Shown: positions 25,604-33,665 of the stretch, piece by piece
How positions within the stretch are numbered: position 1 is the first letter of the stretch
How the letters are laid out: the number at the start of each line of letters is the position of its first letter
Assembly (NCBI RefSeq): GCF_013423485.1
Contig: NZ_JABFFR010000011.1
Span: forward strand, 124,001 to 188,000
Direction of reading: 5' to 3'
Length of the DNA: 64,000 nucleotides
Source: Azospirillum oleiclasticum
Lineage (GTDB): Bacteria; Pseudomonadota; Alphaproteobacteria; Azospirillales; Azospirillaceae
The notes under the pieces: model-generated
What the model was told of the DNA's origin: nothing
Seen by the model: only the letters and a program-made list of their open reading frames with translations
Database searches by the model: none
Translations under genes and position numbers: made by a program

Positions 25604-26568
25604 GTCCTCTCCACCACGCGGCCGAAGAAGCCCTGCGGGCGCAGGAACACGATCAGCAGGAAAATCACGAAGATCGCCGTGTTCTGGAGCTGCGTCGGCA
25701 GGATCAGCGTGGACATCTGCTGGACGACGCCGATGGTCATGCCGCCCCAGAAGGCGCCAAGGATGCTGCCCATGCCGCCCATGACGACGCCGGCGTACAT
25801 GACGATCACGTATTCCAGCCCGACATAGGGATGGAACGGGTAGTTGGTGGCGAGCAGCGCGCCGGCGACGGCGGTGATGGCGGTGCCGAGCGCGAAGGCG
25901 ACGCGGTGCGAGCGCTGCACGTCGATGCCCATGTAGGTCGCCGCCTCCGGGTTGTCGGCCGAGGCGCGCAGCGCCTTGCCGAGCCGCGAGGAGGCGATCA
26001 GGCGGGCAAGCAGCAGGATGGTCGCGACGGAGACCAGCGCCGCGATGCCGCGGGCCTTGTTGACGAAGACCGACACGTAATCGTCCCACAGCGGCCCGAC
26101 CTCCCAGGCGGAGACGGACAGCGGCGTCTGCACCGACACCGGGTAGGAGCCGAAGACGATCATCGCGCCGTTCTGCAGGATGAGCGCCGTGCCGAGGGTG
26201 AGGATGAGCTGCGCGTAGTGGCCGTCGCCGTCGAGCCCGGCGGTGCGCGTGCCGGTCACCCGCGAGACCAGCGCCCAGTGGACGCCGTAGCCGACGGCGA
26301 ACAGCAGCGGGGCGGCCAGCAGTGCCGCGACGTACGGGCCGATCGTGCTGCCGAACAGGGCCTGTACGCCGAACAGGGCGAAGGCGTAATAGGCCGCGTA
26401 CATGCCGAGCATCATGAAATCGCCCTGGGCGAAGTTGATGACGCGCATGACGCCGAAGATCAGGGCGAGGCCGACGCACATCAGGCCATAGATCGCCCCG
26501 ATGAGCAGGCCGGCCGCCAGCGACTGGAGGATGTTCTCCAGCATGATCAGGCCGGTCACGACGGCCAC
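25600..26568 (-). CDS. livH: Branched-chain-type ABC transporter permease LivH (second copy)
   Basis: Predicted 322-residue inner-membrane permease. LivH motifs include GAIYGLMCVGLALIFGVMRV (about 24-43), NFAQGDFMMLGMY, and KALRASADNPEAATYMGID near 205. It is longer than the first copy because of an insertion around DGDGHYAQLILTLG (about 113-126). The first residues are not conserved and an internal ATG eight codons on is possible. It overlaps the livM-livG fusion by four bases and lies 94 bases downstream of the HIBADH-like gene. Confidence 0.93.
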   Translation of the reverse strand: MAVVTGLIMLENILQSLAAGLLIGAIYGLMCVGLALIFGVMRVINFAQGDFMMLGMYAAYYAFALFGVQALFGSTIGPYVAALLAAPLLFAVGYGVHWALVSRVTGTRTAGLDGDGHYAQLILTLGTALILQNGAMIVFGSYPVSVQTPLSVSAWEVGPLWDDYVSVFVNKARGIAALVSVATILLLARLIASSRLGKALRASADNPEAATYMGIDVQRSHRVAFALGTAITAVAGALLATNYPFHPYVGLEYVIVMYAGVVMGGMGSILGAFWGGMTIGVVQQMSTLILPTQLQNTAIFVIFLLIVFLRPQGFFGRVVERT

Positions 26569-26662
26569 CGGCGGGTGTCCTTGTCCATAAATCCTCCCTG
26601 TGCCGCCGGGCGTGTATCCCGCCCGTTCGTATGTCTGGCGCCCCGGACGGGGTGCCGTGTCG

Positions 26663-27562
26663 TCAGCCGCGGATCTCGACCCCGGCCCACGCCTCCACCA
26701 CCTTCGCGATGTGGGTGAAGTCGGAGTCGGCTCCGAAGGTCGCGTTGGTCACCGCCAGCATCTGCCGCACGGCCGAACCCGCCACCATCGGGACGCCCAT
26801 CGCCTCCGCCTCGTCCACGCAGAGGCGGACGTCCTTGTAGGAAAGCCCGGTGGCGAAGCCGAAATCGAAGGTCCGCGTCAGGATGGCGCGCGGAAACTTG
26901 TCCTGCGTGGCGCTGTTGCGGCCGCTGCCGGCGTTGATGATGTCGATCAGCACCTTGGGATCGATCCCGGCTTTCACACCCATGACCACGGCTTCCGACG
27001 ACACCACCAGGGCGGCGGCGGCCAGCAGGTTGTTGGCGAGCTTCGCCACCTGCGCCAGCCCGGCCTTTTCGCCCGTGTAGAACGGCCGCCCGAAGATTCG
27101 CAGCAGCGGCTCGACCGCCTCGTAGCTGTCCTTGGGGCCGGAGACGATCACCGCCAGCGTGCCGGCGGTCGCCCCGGCGATACCGCCGCTGACGGGGGAA
27201 TCGATCCAGGCGATGCCGCGTTCGGACAGCGCGGCGGCAACGGCGGTCGCGGTGCTCGGGCCGGTGGTCGACAGGTCGATCACCGTGCGCACGGCACCGC
27301 CCTCCGCGATCCCGCCGGGGCCGAGCACCACCGAACGCACCACGTCGGGGGTCGGCAGGCTGATGAAGACCACCGCGGCGGCGGCGGCCACCTCCGCCGG
27401 AGATGAGGCGCGTCGCGCCCCGCGCGCCAGCAGCGGCTCCATCGCCGGGCCATTGGTGTCGAACACCGTCAGCGTGTGGCCGGCATCGATCAGGCGCGAC
27501 GCCATCGGCCCGCCCATGCGGCCGACGCCGACGAAGCCGAGATGCTGGGAATCCATGGACAT
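26663..27562 (-). CDS. NAD(P)-dependent oxidoreductase, 3-hydroxyisobutyrate dehydrogenase-like (second copy)
   Basis: Predicted 299-residue beta-hydroxyacid dehydrogenase: GFVGVGRMGGPMA near the N-terminus, IDSPVSGG near 120, the catalytic lysine expected in AKLANNLLAA, and a conserved C-terminal KDVRLCVDEAEAMG. It is a paralogue of the 11970-12872 product, and both sit in operons with Liv importers. A second ATG two codons in (MDSQ) could be the true start. The similarity suggests that both pathways pass through a related 3-hydroxy acid. Confidence 0.92.
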   Translation of the reverse strand: MSMDSQHLGFVGVGRMGGPMASRLIDAGHTLTVFDTNGPAMEPLLARGARRASSPAEVAAAAAVVFISLPTPDVVRSVVLGPGGIAEGGAVRTVIDLSTTGPSTATAVAAALSERGIAWIDSPVSGGIAGATAGTLAVIVSGPKDSYEAVEPLLRIFGRPFYTGEKAGLAQVAKLANNLLAAAALVVSSEAVVMGVKAGIDPKVLIDIINAGSGRNSATQDKFPRAILTRTFDFGFATGLSYKDVRLCVDEAEAMGVPMVAGSAVRQMLAVTNATFGADSDFTHIAKVVEAWAGVEIRG

Positions 27563-27647
27563 GCCGTTCGCCCTCTTCCTCCGTACGGGGCCGGTTCATT
27601 GATGACCGGCCCGCCTTGTTGTCGTGTGCGCGCGTGCCAGTGGCCGT

Positions 27648-28430
27648 TCAGGCCACGCTCCAGCCGCGGTCCACCGGCAGCGTCGCGCCGGAAATGTCCC
27701 GGCCGCCGGGGCCGCACAGGAACGAGACCAGCGACGCGACGGTCTCCATCCCGATGAAGCGTCCGCCCGGCTGCCGGTCCCGCAGATAGGCGCGGGTGGC
27801 CTCCTCGCTGGAAATCCCCTCCGTCGCGGCGAGGCCGGCGATGCGGTCCAGGATGGCCGGGGTCGGCAACGTCCCCGGACACACCGCGTTGCAGGTGATG
27901 TCCGCGTCCGCCGTCTCCAGCGCCACCGCCCGCGTCAGGCCGAGAAGTGCGGTCTTGGTGGTGACGTAATCCACCCGGTTCACCGCGCCGATCTGCCCGT
28001 AGATCGACGACACGTTGACGATCCGCCCCCAACCCCGCGCCCGCATGCCCGGCAGTGCCAGCCGGATGGCGTGGAAGGCGGCGGAGAGGTTGACGGCAAG
28101 GGCAAGGTCCCAGCGGTCGACCGGAAAGGCCTCGACCGGGGCGAAATGCCGGACCACCGCATTGTTCACGAGGATTCCGACGCCGCCGAAGGATTCCTCC
28201 GCCACCCCCATTAGACCGGTGATGGCGTCGGGATCGGCGAGATCGGCGGTGTGGAGCAGCGCGTCCACGCCGAACTCCTCCCGCATGCGCCGCTGCGCCT
28301 CTTCCGCCTCGGCGGTGCGGTCGATCCCCGTCAGGACGATGTTCCAACCGTCCTGGGCCAACCGCATGGCGATCGCCAGTCCGAGGCCGCCCGTCGAGCC
28401 CGTGACCATGGCGCATGTCTTTGGACGCAT
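27648..28430 (-). CDS. Short-chain dehydrogenase, 3-hydroxybutyrate dehydrogenase-like
   Basis: Predicted 260-residue SDR. Cofactor motif TGSTGGLG is at residues 10-17, NNAVV occupies the NNAG position, and the catalytic Ser and Tyr-x3-Lys are in NVSSIYGQIG and DYVTTK. The layout resembles D-3-hydroxybutyrate dehydrogenases (ITCNAVCPG, then the insertion before the C-terminal GRDISG). It is the first gene of the module running down to 19832. Its upstream region holds operator-like site A (28500-28521), which is shared with two other promoters. Confidence 0.9.
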   Translation of the reverse strand: MRPKTCAMVTGSTGGLGLAIAMRLAQDGWNIVLTGIDRTAEAEEAQRRMREEFGVDALLHTADLADPDAITGLMGVAEESFGGVGILVNNAVVRHFAPVEAFPVDRWDLALAVNLSAAFHAIRLALPGMRARGWGRIVNVSSIYGQIGAVNRVDYVTTKTALLGLTRAVALETADADITCNAVCPGTLPTPAILDRIAGLAATEGISSEEATRAYLRDRQPGGRFIGMETVASLVSFLCGPGGRDISGATLPVDRGWSVA

Positions 28431-28499
28431 GTTGCTGTTTCCCAGCTTGCGGGCCGGTGGCCCCGCATCGGCGGCGCATGGAGCGGTCCGCCGCGACAG

Positions 28500-28521
28500 A
28501 TTGTCATACGATCATACTGTC
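28500..28521. promoter_or_regulatory. Operator-like site A (CGATCATAC family)
   Basis: Within the promoter region of the 28430-19832 operon lies TCATAC-GA-TCATAC flanked by GACAG and CTGTC. The nonamer CGATCATAC (28509-28517) recurs exactly at 30646-30654. The complement of 28500-28517 matches 15 of 18 bases at 35499-35516. The FCD-type GntR gene next door (28673-29374) is the obvious candidate binder; that link is inference. Confidence 0.6.
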
Positions 28522-28614
28522 ATTCAATATTCGCGACTGTCAAGATGCTCAGTGTGGCCAACCGTTTTGAGGTGAGCTCACGGAAAGCACCGGGCGGGAC
28601 GCACGGCCCCGCCA

Positions 28615-28634
28615 CCCCGGAGGCTCGGCCGGGG
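28615..28634 (-). terminator. Possible hairpin downstream of GntR gene
   Basis: CCCCGG (28615-28620) and CCGGGG (28629-28634) can form a six-base-pair stem with an eight-base loop, 39 bases after the stop of the minus-strand GntR gene and before the promoter of the SDR-led operon. It is short and lacks a T-tract, so weak evidence only. Confidence 0.3.
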
Positions 28635-28672
28635 CGTCAGGCTCGATGGACGGATCGGGTCCGGCGGAGCGG

Positions 28673-29374
28673 CTATTCGGCCGCCCGAAGCTCCTGGCGC
28701 AGCAGGGCGATGGCCGCCGCCGCGGCTTTGCGGACGTGGCGGGCCGCCGCCTCGCGGGCGCCGGGGCCGTCCTGGGCGAGCAGCCGTTCCAGCAGCTCGG
28801 ACAGTTCGGCCACGCTCTCCTTGGTGCGTCCGGGCGCCTGCATCGAGGTCGCCCGGAGCACGGTGACGCGCGAGTTGAGGAGTCGCAGCGTCATGCCCAG
28901 CGCCTCGTTGCCGGCCCCGTCGATGAGGCAGGCGTAGAAGGCGTTCTTGGCGTCGAGCCGGGTGATCGGGTCACCGTCCGTGAACGCCTCCTTCACCCGC
29001 CCGAAGGCCTGGACGAGTGCTGCCCGCTGGCTCTCCGTCGCCTTCTCGGCGAAGAGCTGGCAGGCGAGCCCTTCCAGCTCCACCCGGACCTGGTAGATGC
29101 CCTCCGCCTGTTCCGGCGAGATGCGGGCGACGATCGGGCCGCGGTGCGGAAGCACCTCGATGAGCCCTTCCGACTCCAGCTGGCGCAACGCCTCCCGCAC
29201 CAACGTGCGGCTGACCCCGGTCATTTCGCACAGATCCCGCTCGGGCAGCCGTTGCCCCGCCTTGAACCGGCCGACCGTCAGCGCGTTGCGGATGCTGTCC
29301 GTAACGCTGTGACGGAGTGGAGCCGCGATCCGCCGCACTCGGAAATTCGCTTCGTTCAACGGATCGTTTGCCAT
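28673..29374 (-). CDS. GntR family regulator, FadR/FCD type
   Basis: Predicted 233-residue repressor or activator. The N-terminal winged helix (about 12-75) includes GQRLPERDLCEMTGVSRTLV and LRQLESEGLIEVLPHRGPIV. The C-terminal FCD ligand domain has the Asp/His-rich helices VRVELEGLACQLF and DAKNAFYACLIDG. The ATG at 29374 (MANDPLNEAN) is chosen; an upstream frame adds 29 dissimilar residues. It lies between the TRAP binding-protein gene and the SDR-led operon on the same strand. FCD regulators typically sense organic acids; the repeated TATG/CATA dyads at 28.5, 30.6 and 35.5 kb are its likely operators. Confidence 0.9.
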   Translation of the reverse strand: MANDPLNEANFRVRRIAAPLRHSVTDSIRNALTVGRFKAGQRLPERDLCEMTGVSRTLVREALRQLESEGLIEVLPHRGPIVARISPEQAEGIYQVRVELEGLACQLFAEKATESQRAALVQAFGRVKEAFTDGDPITRLDAKNAFYACLIDGAGNEALGMTLRLLNSRVTVLRATSMQAPGRTKESVAELSELLERLLAQDGPGAREAAARHVRKAAAAAIALLRQELRAAE

Positions 29375-29488
29375 CGCCCACGGGCTCCCACGCACTCTGT
29401 CCGCACCGGACCACATTTGAGACAACAGTATATCAGACGGCTGGCCCGTGATACGCGACACGCCGGCCCGGGCGTTAACCCCCGGCGG

Positions 29489-30544
29489 TCAGCGTTCCAG
29501 GTCCTTGCCCAGCACCTCGCGGATGCGCTGGACATAGGCTTGGCCGTCGAAGCCCACCTCCTTGGCGCGCTTGTACCAGGAGTCGTAGACCGGCGTGATG
29601 TATTTGGGATCGAAGATGCGGTTGCGCTCCTCCCGCGGGGCCACCCAGAACTTCACGCCCTGCGCCTCCATCTCGGCCATCGCCTTGCGGACGTAGGCGT
29701 AATAGCCGTAGACGGCGTCCTTCTGCAGGGCCTGCATCTCGGCCCGGATGGCGTCGCGGAGATCGGGCGGGATGCGGTTCCATTCGTCCTTGTTGACGAG
29801 GATGGCCCAGCCGTTGATCGGCCCGAGCGCCCAATTCTGGACGTTCTTGGCCAGCCGCCAGTATTCCTGCCCGTGGCCGTAGCACAGGGAGGTGAAGAGA
29901 CCGTCGATCACCCCGCGCTCGAGCGCCGGCACGATCTCGGTCAGGGGCAGCGGCACCGGCTTGGCGCCCAGCGCGTTCATCAGTTCGGCGGTCTGCGGGT
30001 TGTGGACGCGCAGGCGCTTGTTCTTGAAGTCCTCCAGCTTGCGAATGGGTTCCTTGGAATAGAGCTGCTGGGTGCACCACGCGCCTTCGGCCAGGACGAT
30101 GCTGTTGTACTTCTCCTCCCAGATCTTCGCCACGTCGCCGCACCAGAAGGCGTTGCAGACGAAGGTGTACTGCGTGAAGTCCTCGATCAGCCCCGGCAGG
30201 TTGAAGATGCCCATGCGCGGCTCGTCCGCCGCCAGATAGGTGTGCAGCGTCGACGCCATCGGGATGCGGCCGTCGCGCACGGCGGCGGCGAGCTGCGGGC
30301 CGGGCACCAGGCTGTCGCTGGTGATGATCTTCACCCGCCCGTTGGTCGCGCGGGCGATCCGCTCCGGCACCGAGTTGGTGATGATGGAATAGGCGTCGGC
30401 CGGGGCCGGGATCATCGCCAGCGTCAGATCGATGGTCTGGGCCCGCGCGGCCGGAACCGCCGACAGCGCCAGCATGGCGGCCAGCGCGGCTGTGGCGACC
30501 CGGCAGTGGCCGGTCAGTCGTGCAAGCGTCGAAGTTGGACGCAT
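29489..30544 (-). CDS. TRAP transporter substrate-binding protein DctP-like
   Basis: Predicted 351-residue periplasmic binding protein. A long signal peptide (MRPTSTL to PAARAQ, cleavage near residue 36) precedes IDLTLAMIP. DctP-type features are ERIARATNGRVKI, DFKNKRLRVHNPQT with the substrate-binding arginine (about residue 177), and GVIDGLFTS. Its membrane partner is the fused DctQM permease at 30781, on the opposite strand. The gap holds overlapping dyads, so both halves are probably co-regulated. TRAP systems import organic acids using the sodium gradient; the ligand is probably a carboxylate. Confidence 0.92.
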   Translation of the reverse strand: MRPTSTLARLTGHCRVATAALAAMLALSAVPAARAQTIDLTLAMIPAPADAYSIITNSVPERIARATNGRVKIITSDSLVPGPQLAAAVRDGRIPMASTLHTYLAADEPRMGIFNLPGLIEDFTQYTFVCNAFWCGDVAKIWEEKYNSIVLAEGAWCTQQLYSKEPIRKLEDFKNKRLRVHNPQTAELMNALGAKPVPLPLTEIVPALERGVIDGLFTSLCYGHGQEYWRLAKNVQNWALGPINGWAILVNKDEWNRIPPDLRDAIRAEMQALQKDAVYGYYAYVRKAMAEMEAQGVKFWVAPREERNRIFDPKYITPVYDSWYKRAKEVGFDGQAYVQRIREVLGKDLER

Positions 30545-30639
30545 CCTCCCCTCCTTTTTTTCCGTTCAGCGGTTGATTGCGGCGTTCGCCAGCCCTGGGC
30601 CGGCCGCACAGGGCCGGCGGTCGGTCATCGCGTCATTCC

Positions 30640-30672
30640 GTATGCCGATCATACAATATGATGAGCATATTG
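30640..30672. promoter_or_regulatory. Operator-like site B: overlapping dyads in the TRAP divergent promoter
   Basis: GTATG-N5-CATAC is a perfect dyad at 30640-30654. CAATATG-N5-CATATTG is a second perfect dyad at 30654-30672. Between them ATCATA-CAA-TATGAT (30648-30662) forms a third. The TATG-N5-CATA element is thus repeated with 16-bp spacing. It lies midway between the divergent TRAP genes and contains the nonamer CGATCATAC shared with site A. A GntR regulator dimer or tetramer could bind here. Confidence 0.7.
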
Positions 30673-30780
30673 CAAGGCGATCCAGCGGTGTGATAGTGCT
30701 TCACCCAACAAAGCGCCGCGCACCGCGATGCGGCTGCCAGAATCAGGCCCCGATTCAGGGACAAGGGGGGGGAGCACGAC

Positions 30781-32838
30781 ATGGAGGCGGTCATACAGCC
30801 GACCCAGTCCGCCGCGGCGGACGCCCGGCGGTTCGCGTTCGTCAGCATCATCGACGGCCTGACCATGGCGTTGGGTGGGCTTGCCGGCGTCGCCCTGCTG
30901 GCGATTACCGGCATCGTCTGTTTCGAGATCGTCTCCCGCTATGTGTTCAACGAACCGACCTACTGGGTCACCGAGATCTCCACCTACCTGCTGGTGGGGA
31001 TGACCTTCCTGGGTCTTGCGGTGGCGCAGAAGGACGGCAGCCACATCAGGGTCGAACTGCTGTCCAACGCCTTGCCCGAGCGGTTGCGGCAGGGAATGGA
31101 CGTGGTGGCACAATGGATCGGCCTCGTCTTCGTTCTCTTCGCCGCGTGGCAGATGGCCGTGTTCAACGTGCGCGAATTCGTCTTCGACACCCGCGACTGG
31201 GGCCTCCTCGCCACCCCGCAGTGGATCCCGCAGACCCCGGTCACCATCGGTCTTATCGCCTTCGCCCTCGCCATTCTGGCCGACCTCCAGAGGGACCGGC
31301 CGGCGGTCGGGCGGGCGGGGCGGTGGCTGCTTCCGGCCTTGTGCGCGGCGCTCCTTGCCGTGCTGCTGCTGCTGGGAACCCGCATGGCACCGATTCGCGG
31401 CACGCCGTTCGACTGGGGGACCGTGGCGATCGCCGCGTGGGTGATGACCGCGGCGCTGGTGACGAGCGGCCCGGCGGTGGCGCTGGCGTTCGCCGGCGTG
31501 CTTGCCGGGATCGGCGCCGCCTTCTGGCTGGCGCACGGCCAGCCGCTGGCGCAGGTCGGCATCCTGCTGGCCGTCACCGTGGTGTTCCTGCTGCTGATCG
31601 GGGTGCGGATCGCGCTGGCGCTGGGGCTGACCGGGCTGTTCGGGCTGCTCTTCCTGCTGCCCCTGCCGCAGCTGTCGCTGCTGGCCGAACGCTCCTGGAG
31701 CGGGGTCAACACCTTCACCCTGACGGCCGTGCCCATGTTCGTGCTGATGGGGGCGCTGTTGTGGCGCAGCGGCGTGACAACGGACATGTTCGACAGCCTC
31801 GTCCGCTGGTTCGGCCGGACCCCCGGCGGGCTGGCCCACGCCAGCGTCGGCGCGGCAACCGTCTTCGCCGCGGTGTCGGGCTCCAGCCTCGCCACCGCGG
31901 CGACGCTGGGCAGCGTCGCCTGCCCGGAGATGATCCGCCGCGGCTACAGCACGCGGCTCACCTACGGTGTCGCCGCCGCCGGTGCGACGCTGGGCGTGCT
32001 GATCCCGCCGAGCATCCCGCTGATCATCTACGGCACGGCGGTGGGGGCGCCGGTGAACCTGCTGTTCATCGCCGGGATCATCCCCGGACTCCTGCTGGCG
32101 GCCTGCTTCATGGGCGGGGTGCTGGGCTGGTCCACCCTGGTGCCGGGGGCGGCCCCGCGCGGCGACAGCTATTCCTGGGCCGCCAAACTGGCGGCGTTCG
32201 CGGGCATGCTTCCCTTCCTCAGCGTCATCACGGTGGTGCTGGGGTCGCTCTACGCCGGCATCGCCACCCCGTCGGAGGCGGCGGGGGTCGGTGCGGCCTT
32301 CGCCTTCGTGCTGTGCGTTCTGCGGCGGAAGGTCGGTGTGGCGATGCTGGTCGAGACGGCGATCGACACGGTGAAGGTCACCTCCTTCCTGCTCATCATC
32401 GTCGTCGGTGCGGCCATCCTCAGCTGGGTCTTCGACTATCTCCGCCTGCCGCGCACGCTGGTGGATCTGGTGAAGTCGGCCGAGCTGGCGCCGTGGCTGG
32501 TGATGACGGTGATCACCCTGCTCTACATCGTGCTGGGGATGTTCATCGATTCGATCTCGATGATGCTGATGACGCTGCCCGTCACCTTCCCCATCGTCAA
32601 GGCGCTGGGCTTCGACCCGATCTGGTTCGGCATCTACCTCGTGCTGATGATCGAGATCGGGCTGATCACGCCGCCGGTGGGCATCGTGCTGTTCGTGCTG
32701 CGGGGCATGAGCCGCGGGGTGGCGCTGAAGGAGATCGTCTTGGGCGTTCTGCCCTTCGTGGGGATCATGCTGGCTTTCGTCGCGCTGATCTACCTGGTGC
32801 CGTCCATCGTGACCTGGCTGCCGGGGCAGATGCAGTGA
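30781..32838 (+). CDS. TRAP transporter fused permease DctQM
   Basis: Predicted 685-residue inner-membrane protein that fuses the small (DctQ) and large (DctM) TRAP permease subunits. The DctQ part (about 20-190) has four helices with FEIVSRYVFNEPTYWVTEIS. The DctM part (about 235-680) has roughly twelve helices with TAVPMFVLMGALL, VSGSSLATAATLGSVA, GVLIPPSIPLIIYG and the sodium-site-like EIGLITPPVGI near 625. The ATG at 30781 follows a GGGGGGAGC ribosome site. The binding protein is encoded divergently at 29489. Together they form a complete secondary importer for an organic acid. Confidence 0.94.
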   Translation: MEAVIQPTQSAAADARRFAFVSIIDGLTMALGGLAGVALLAITGIVCFEIVSRYVFNEPTYWVTEISTYLLVGMTFLGLAVAQKDGSHIRVELLSNALPERLRQGMDVVAQWIGLVFVLFAAWQMAVFNVREFVFDTRDWGLLATPQWIPQTPVTIGLIAFALAILADLQRDRPAVGRAGRWLLPALCAALLAVLLLLGTRMAPIRGTPFDWGTVAIAAWVMTAALVTSGPAVALAFAGVLAGIGAAFWLAHGQPLAQVGILLAVTVVFLLLIGVRIALALGLTGLFGLLFLLPLPQLSLLAERSWSGVNTFTLTAVPMFVLMGALLWRSGVTTDMFDSLVRWFGRTPGGLAHASVGAATVFAAVSGSSLATAATLGSVACPEMIRRGYSTRLTYGVAAAGATLGVLIPPSIPLIIYGTAVGAPVNLLFIAGIIPGLLLAACFMGGVLGWSTLVPGAAPRGDSYSWAAKLAAFAGMLPFLSVITVVLGSLYAGIATPSEAAGVGAAFAFVLCVLRRKVGVAMLVETAIDTVKVTSFLLIIVVGAAILSWVFDYLRLPRTLVDLVKSAELAPWLVMTVITLLYIVLGMFIDSISMMLMTLPVTFPIVKALGFDPIWFGIYLVLMIEIGLITPPVGIVLFVLRGMSRGVALKEIVLGVLPFVGIMLAFVALIYLVPSIVTWLPGQMQ

Positions 32839-32962
32839 CCGGATTCGGGGCGATCGGGCAAGGGGTTCCTCCCGCCACGGCTGTGTGGTAACCGGGCGTG
32901 GCCGGCGGCCGGCATTGCCGCGCCACCGGACCGCGCCACCCTTATGTCGATCCCCTACGCCG

Positions 32963-33646
32963 ATGGACCGCATGCCGCCCGACCCGACCGCCAGACCGCT
33001 GACGCTCCGCAGCCAGGTGGAGGAGTTCCTGCGCCGGTCGATCATGACCGGCCGCTTCGCCATGGGCGAGCGGCTGGTCGAACGCGAGCTGTGCGAGATG
33101 CTGGGCGTCAGCCGTCCGTCGGTCCGCGAGGCGCTGCGGGCGCTGGAAGCGGAGAAGCTGGTCACCATCATCCCCAACAAGGGACCGATCGTCACCCTGC
33201 TGACCCGCGAGGAGGCCGGCGATCTCTACGCGCTCCGCGCCCTTCTGGAAGGCTACGCCACCCGCGAGTTCACGCGGCTTGCCGGTGACGAGGAGGTGGA
33301 ACGGCTGGGCGGGGCCGTCCGGGCGCTGCACGAGGAGGCGGCCAGCGGCGACCGCAACCGCCTGCTGGCCGCCAAGGCGCGCTTCTACGACATCATCTTC
33401 GACGGCTGTGGCAACCGGCTGGTGAAGGAGTTCCTGTCGTCGCTCTTCACGCGGATCAACCTGCTGAGGGCGACGTCCTTCTCGCGGCCGGAGCGGCTTC
33501 CCGTCAGCCTGCGCGAGATCGACGGCCTCTACGAACGCATCCGCAGCCGCGACCTGGACGGCGCGCAGAAGGCCGCGGAGGAGCATATCCTGAACGCGCG
33601 CGCGGCGGCGCTGCCGGTGCTGGACGAGCGCCGCTCGGCCCCGTGA
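32963..33646 (+). CDS. GntR family regulator, FadR/FCD type (second)
   Basis: Predicted 227-residue regulator. The N-terminal winged helix includes GERLVERELCEMLGVSRPSV and ALEAEKLVTIIPNKGPIV. The FCD domain shows ALRALLEGYATREF and AKARFYDIIFDGCGN. The start is uncertain: ATG at 32963 (MDRMPPD) is taken, and ATG at 32972 is also possible. It is clearly related to the 28673-29374 regulator but diverged. It follows the DctQM gene by 124 bases and converges with the MmgE/PrpD gene; it may control the TRAP genes or the PrpD-cupin pair. Confidence 0.9.
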   Translation: MDRMPPDPTARPLTLRSQVEEFLRRSIMTGRFAMGERLVERELCEMLGVSRPSVREALRALEAEKLVTIIPNKGPIVTLLTREEAGDLYALRALLEGYATREFTRLAGDEEVERLGGAVRALHEEAASGDRNRLLAAKARFYDIIFDGCGNRLVKEFLSSLFTRINLLRATSFSRPERLPVSLREIDGLYERIRSRDLDGAQKAAEEHILNARAAALPVLDERRSAP

Positions 33647-33665
33647 CGGAGCGGCGCCCTCCCCG

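Noticed and set aside
30649..33195. An 848-codon open frame on the minus strand
   Set aside because: It is antisense to the fused DctQM gene, which has clear TRAP motifs. It has a repetitive basic/acidic composition with no motif.
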